Both the position numbers and the translations under genes were made by a program. Source: Comamonadaceae bacterium (lineage in GTDB: Bacteria; Pseudomonadota; Gammaproteobacteria; Burkholderiales; Burkholderiaceae_C). Taken from it: a stretch of DNA of 64,000 bases. Where the stretch lies: contig CANGNS010000008.1 in assembly GCA_947455465.1 (NCBI GenBank), positions 1-64,000 of the forward strand, read 5' to 3'. Positions 63,995-64,000 of this stretch are shown one piece after another (positions within the stretch are counted from its first letter, which is position 1; each line of letters begins with the position of its first letter). The notes beneath the pieces are model-generated. The model was not told where the DNA came from and did no database searches. It saw nothing but the letters and a program-made list of their open reading frames with translations.

Positions 63995-64000
63995 ATGCAA
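63995..64000 (+). CDS. Start of a downstream gene cut by the window edge
   Basis: ATGCAA begins 3 bases after the meaB stop, preceded by GGAGAAG, a good ribosome-binding site. Only two codons are visible. A propionyl-CoA carboxylase subunit would fit the pathway, but nothing in the sequence shows this. Confidence 0.4.

Overview
The window is a photosynthesis gene cluster (PGC) joined directly to a Calvin-cycle (cbb) operon. The gene set points to a purple or aerobic anoxygenic phototrophic betaproteobacterium, most likely Burkholderiales/Comamonadaceae close to Rhodoferax. That placement is inferred from gene order (pufBALMC with a tetrahaem PufC, crtADC, bchFNBHLM-lhaA-puhABC, acsF, ppaA-ppsR), red-type form I RuBisCO with CbbX, and overall base composition; no 16S rRNA gene is present. 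No tRNA, rRNA, CRISPR array or intact insertion sequence was seen.

Layout. (1) 1-3.6 kb: puf operon (LH1 beta, an unrecognised 74-aa membrane protein, LH1 alpha, reaction centre L and M, cytochrome subunit) closed by a strong intrinsic terminator. (2) 3.6-6.8 kb: carotenoid genes crtA, crtD, crtC; crtC has no usable start codon next to its conserved N-terminus. (3) 6.8-8.2 kb: a PrlF/YhaV toxin-antitoxin pair and a YdeI-like gene. (4) 8.2-24.9 kb: an AT-richer catabolic block inserted inside the PGC. It holds a small membrane protein, an alpha/beta hydrolase, a TetR regulator with two DNA-binding domains, a TonB-dependent receptor, an MFS/GPH transporter, two acyl-CoA dehydrogenases, a fused enoyl-CoA hydratase/3-hydroxyacyl-CoA dehydrogenase, a thiolase, an acyl-CoA ligase and an SDR, which together form a beta-oxidation-type route for an imported hydrophobic acid. 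(5) 24.9-43.3 kb, minus strand: one long superoperon read from bchF: bchFNBHLM-lhaA-puhABC-acsF-puhE-crtIB, then a 55-aa membrane protein, a DUF2269 protein and an SDR. (6) 43.3-48.5 kb, plus strand: the redox/light regulators ppaA (aerR) and ppsR (crtJ), bchG, bchP and a small membrane protein. (7) 48.5-55.9 kb: cbbR divergent from cbbLSXYFPZ. (8) 55.9-64 kb: housekeeping and accessory genes (DUF3422, dusA, an EamA exporter, a GntR regulator, methylmalonyl-CoA mutase, an RHH/PIN toxin-antitoxin pair, the meaB chaperone).

How it works together. LH1 and a PufLMCH reaction centre drive cyclic electron flow. The bch genes present cover Mg chelation (BchH), methylation, the oxygen-dependent cyclase, dark protochlorophyllide reduction, hydration, and phytylation and reduction. 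CrtI/B/C/D/A give spheroidene-type carotenoids. The divergent 43.3-43.57 kb region carries three TGT-N12-ACG sites and an FNR-like box, and a TGT-N12-ACA site lies upstream of bchG, which fits control by oxygen and PpsR. The adjacent CbbR-controlled operon would let photosynthetic energy fix CO2. Expected PGC genes not seen here (bchCXYZ, bchD, bchI, crtE, crtF, pucBA) must lie outside the window or be absent.

Limits: all family names come from reading the translations without database searches. Start sites were chosen by ribosome-binding site, overlap and family length. Base composition was judged by eye.
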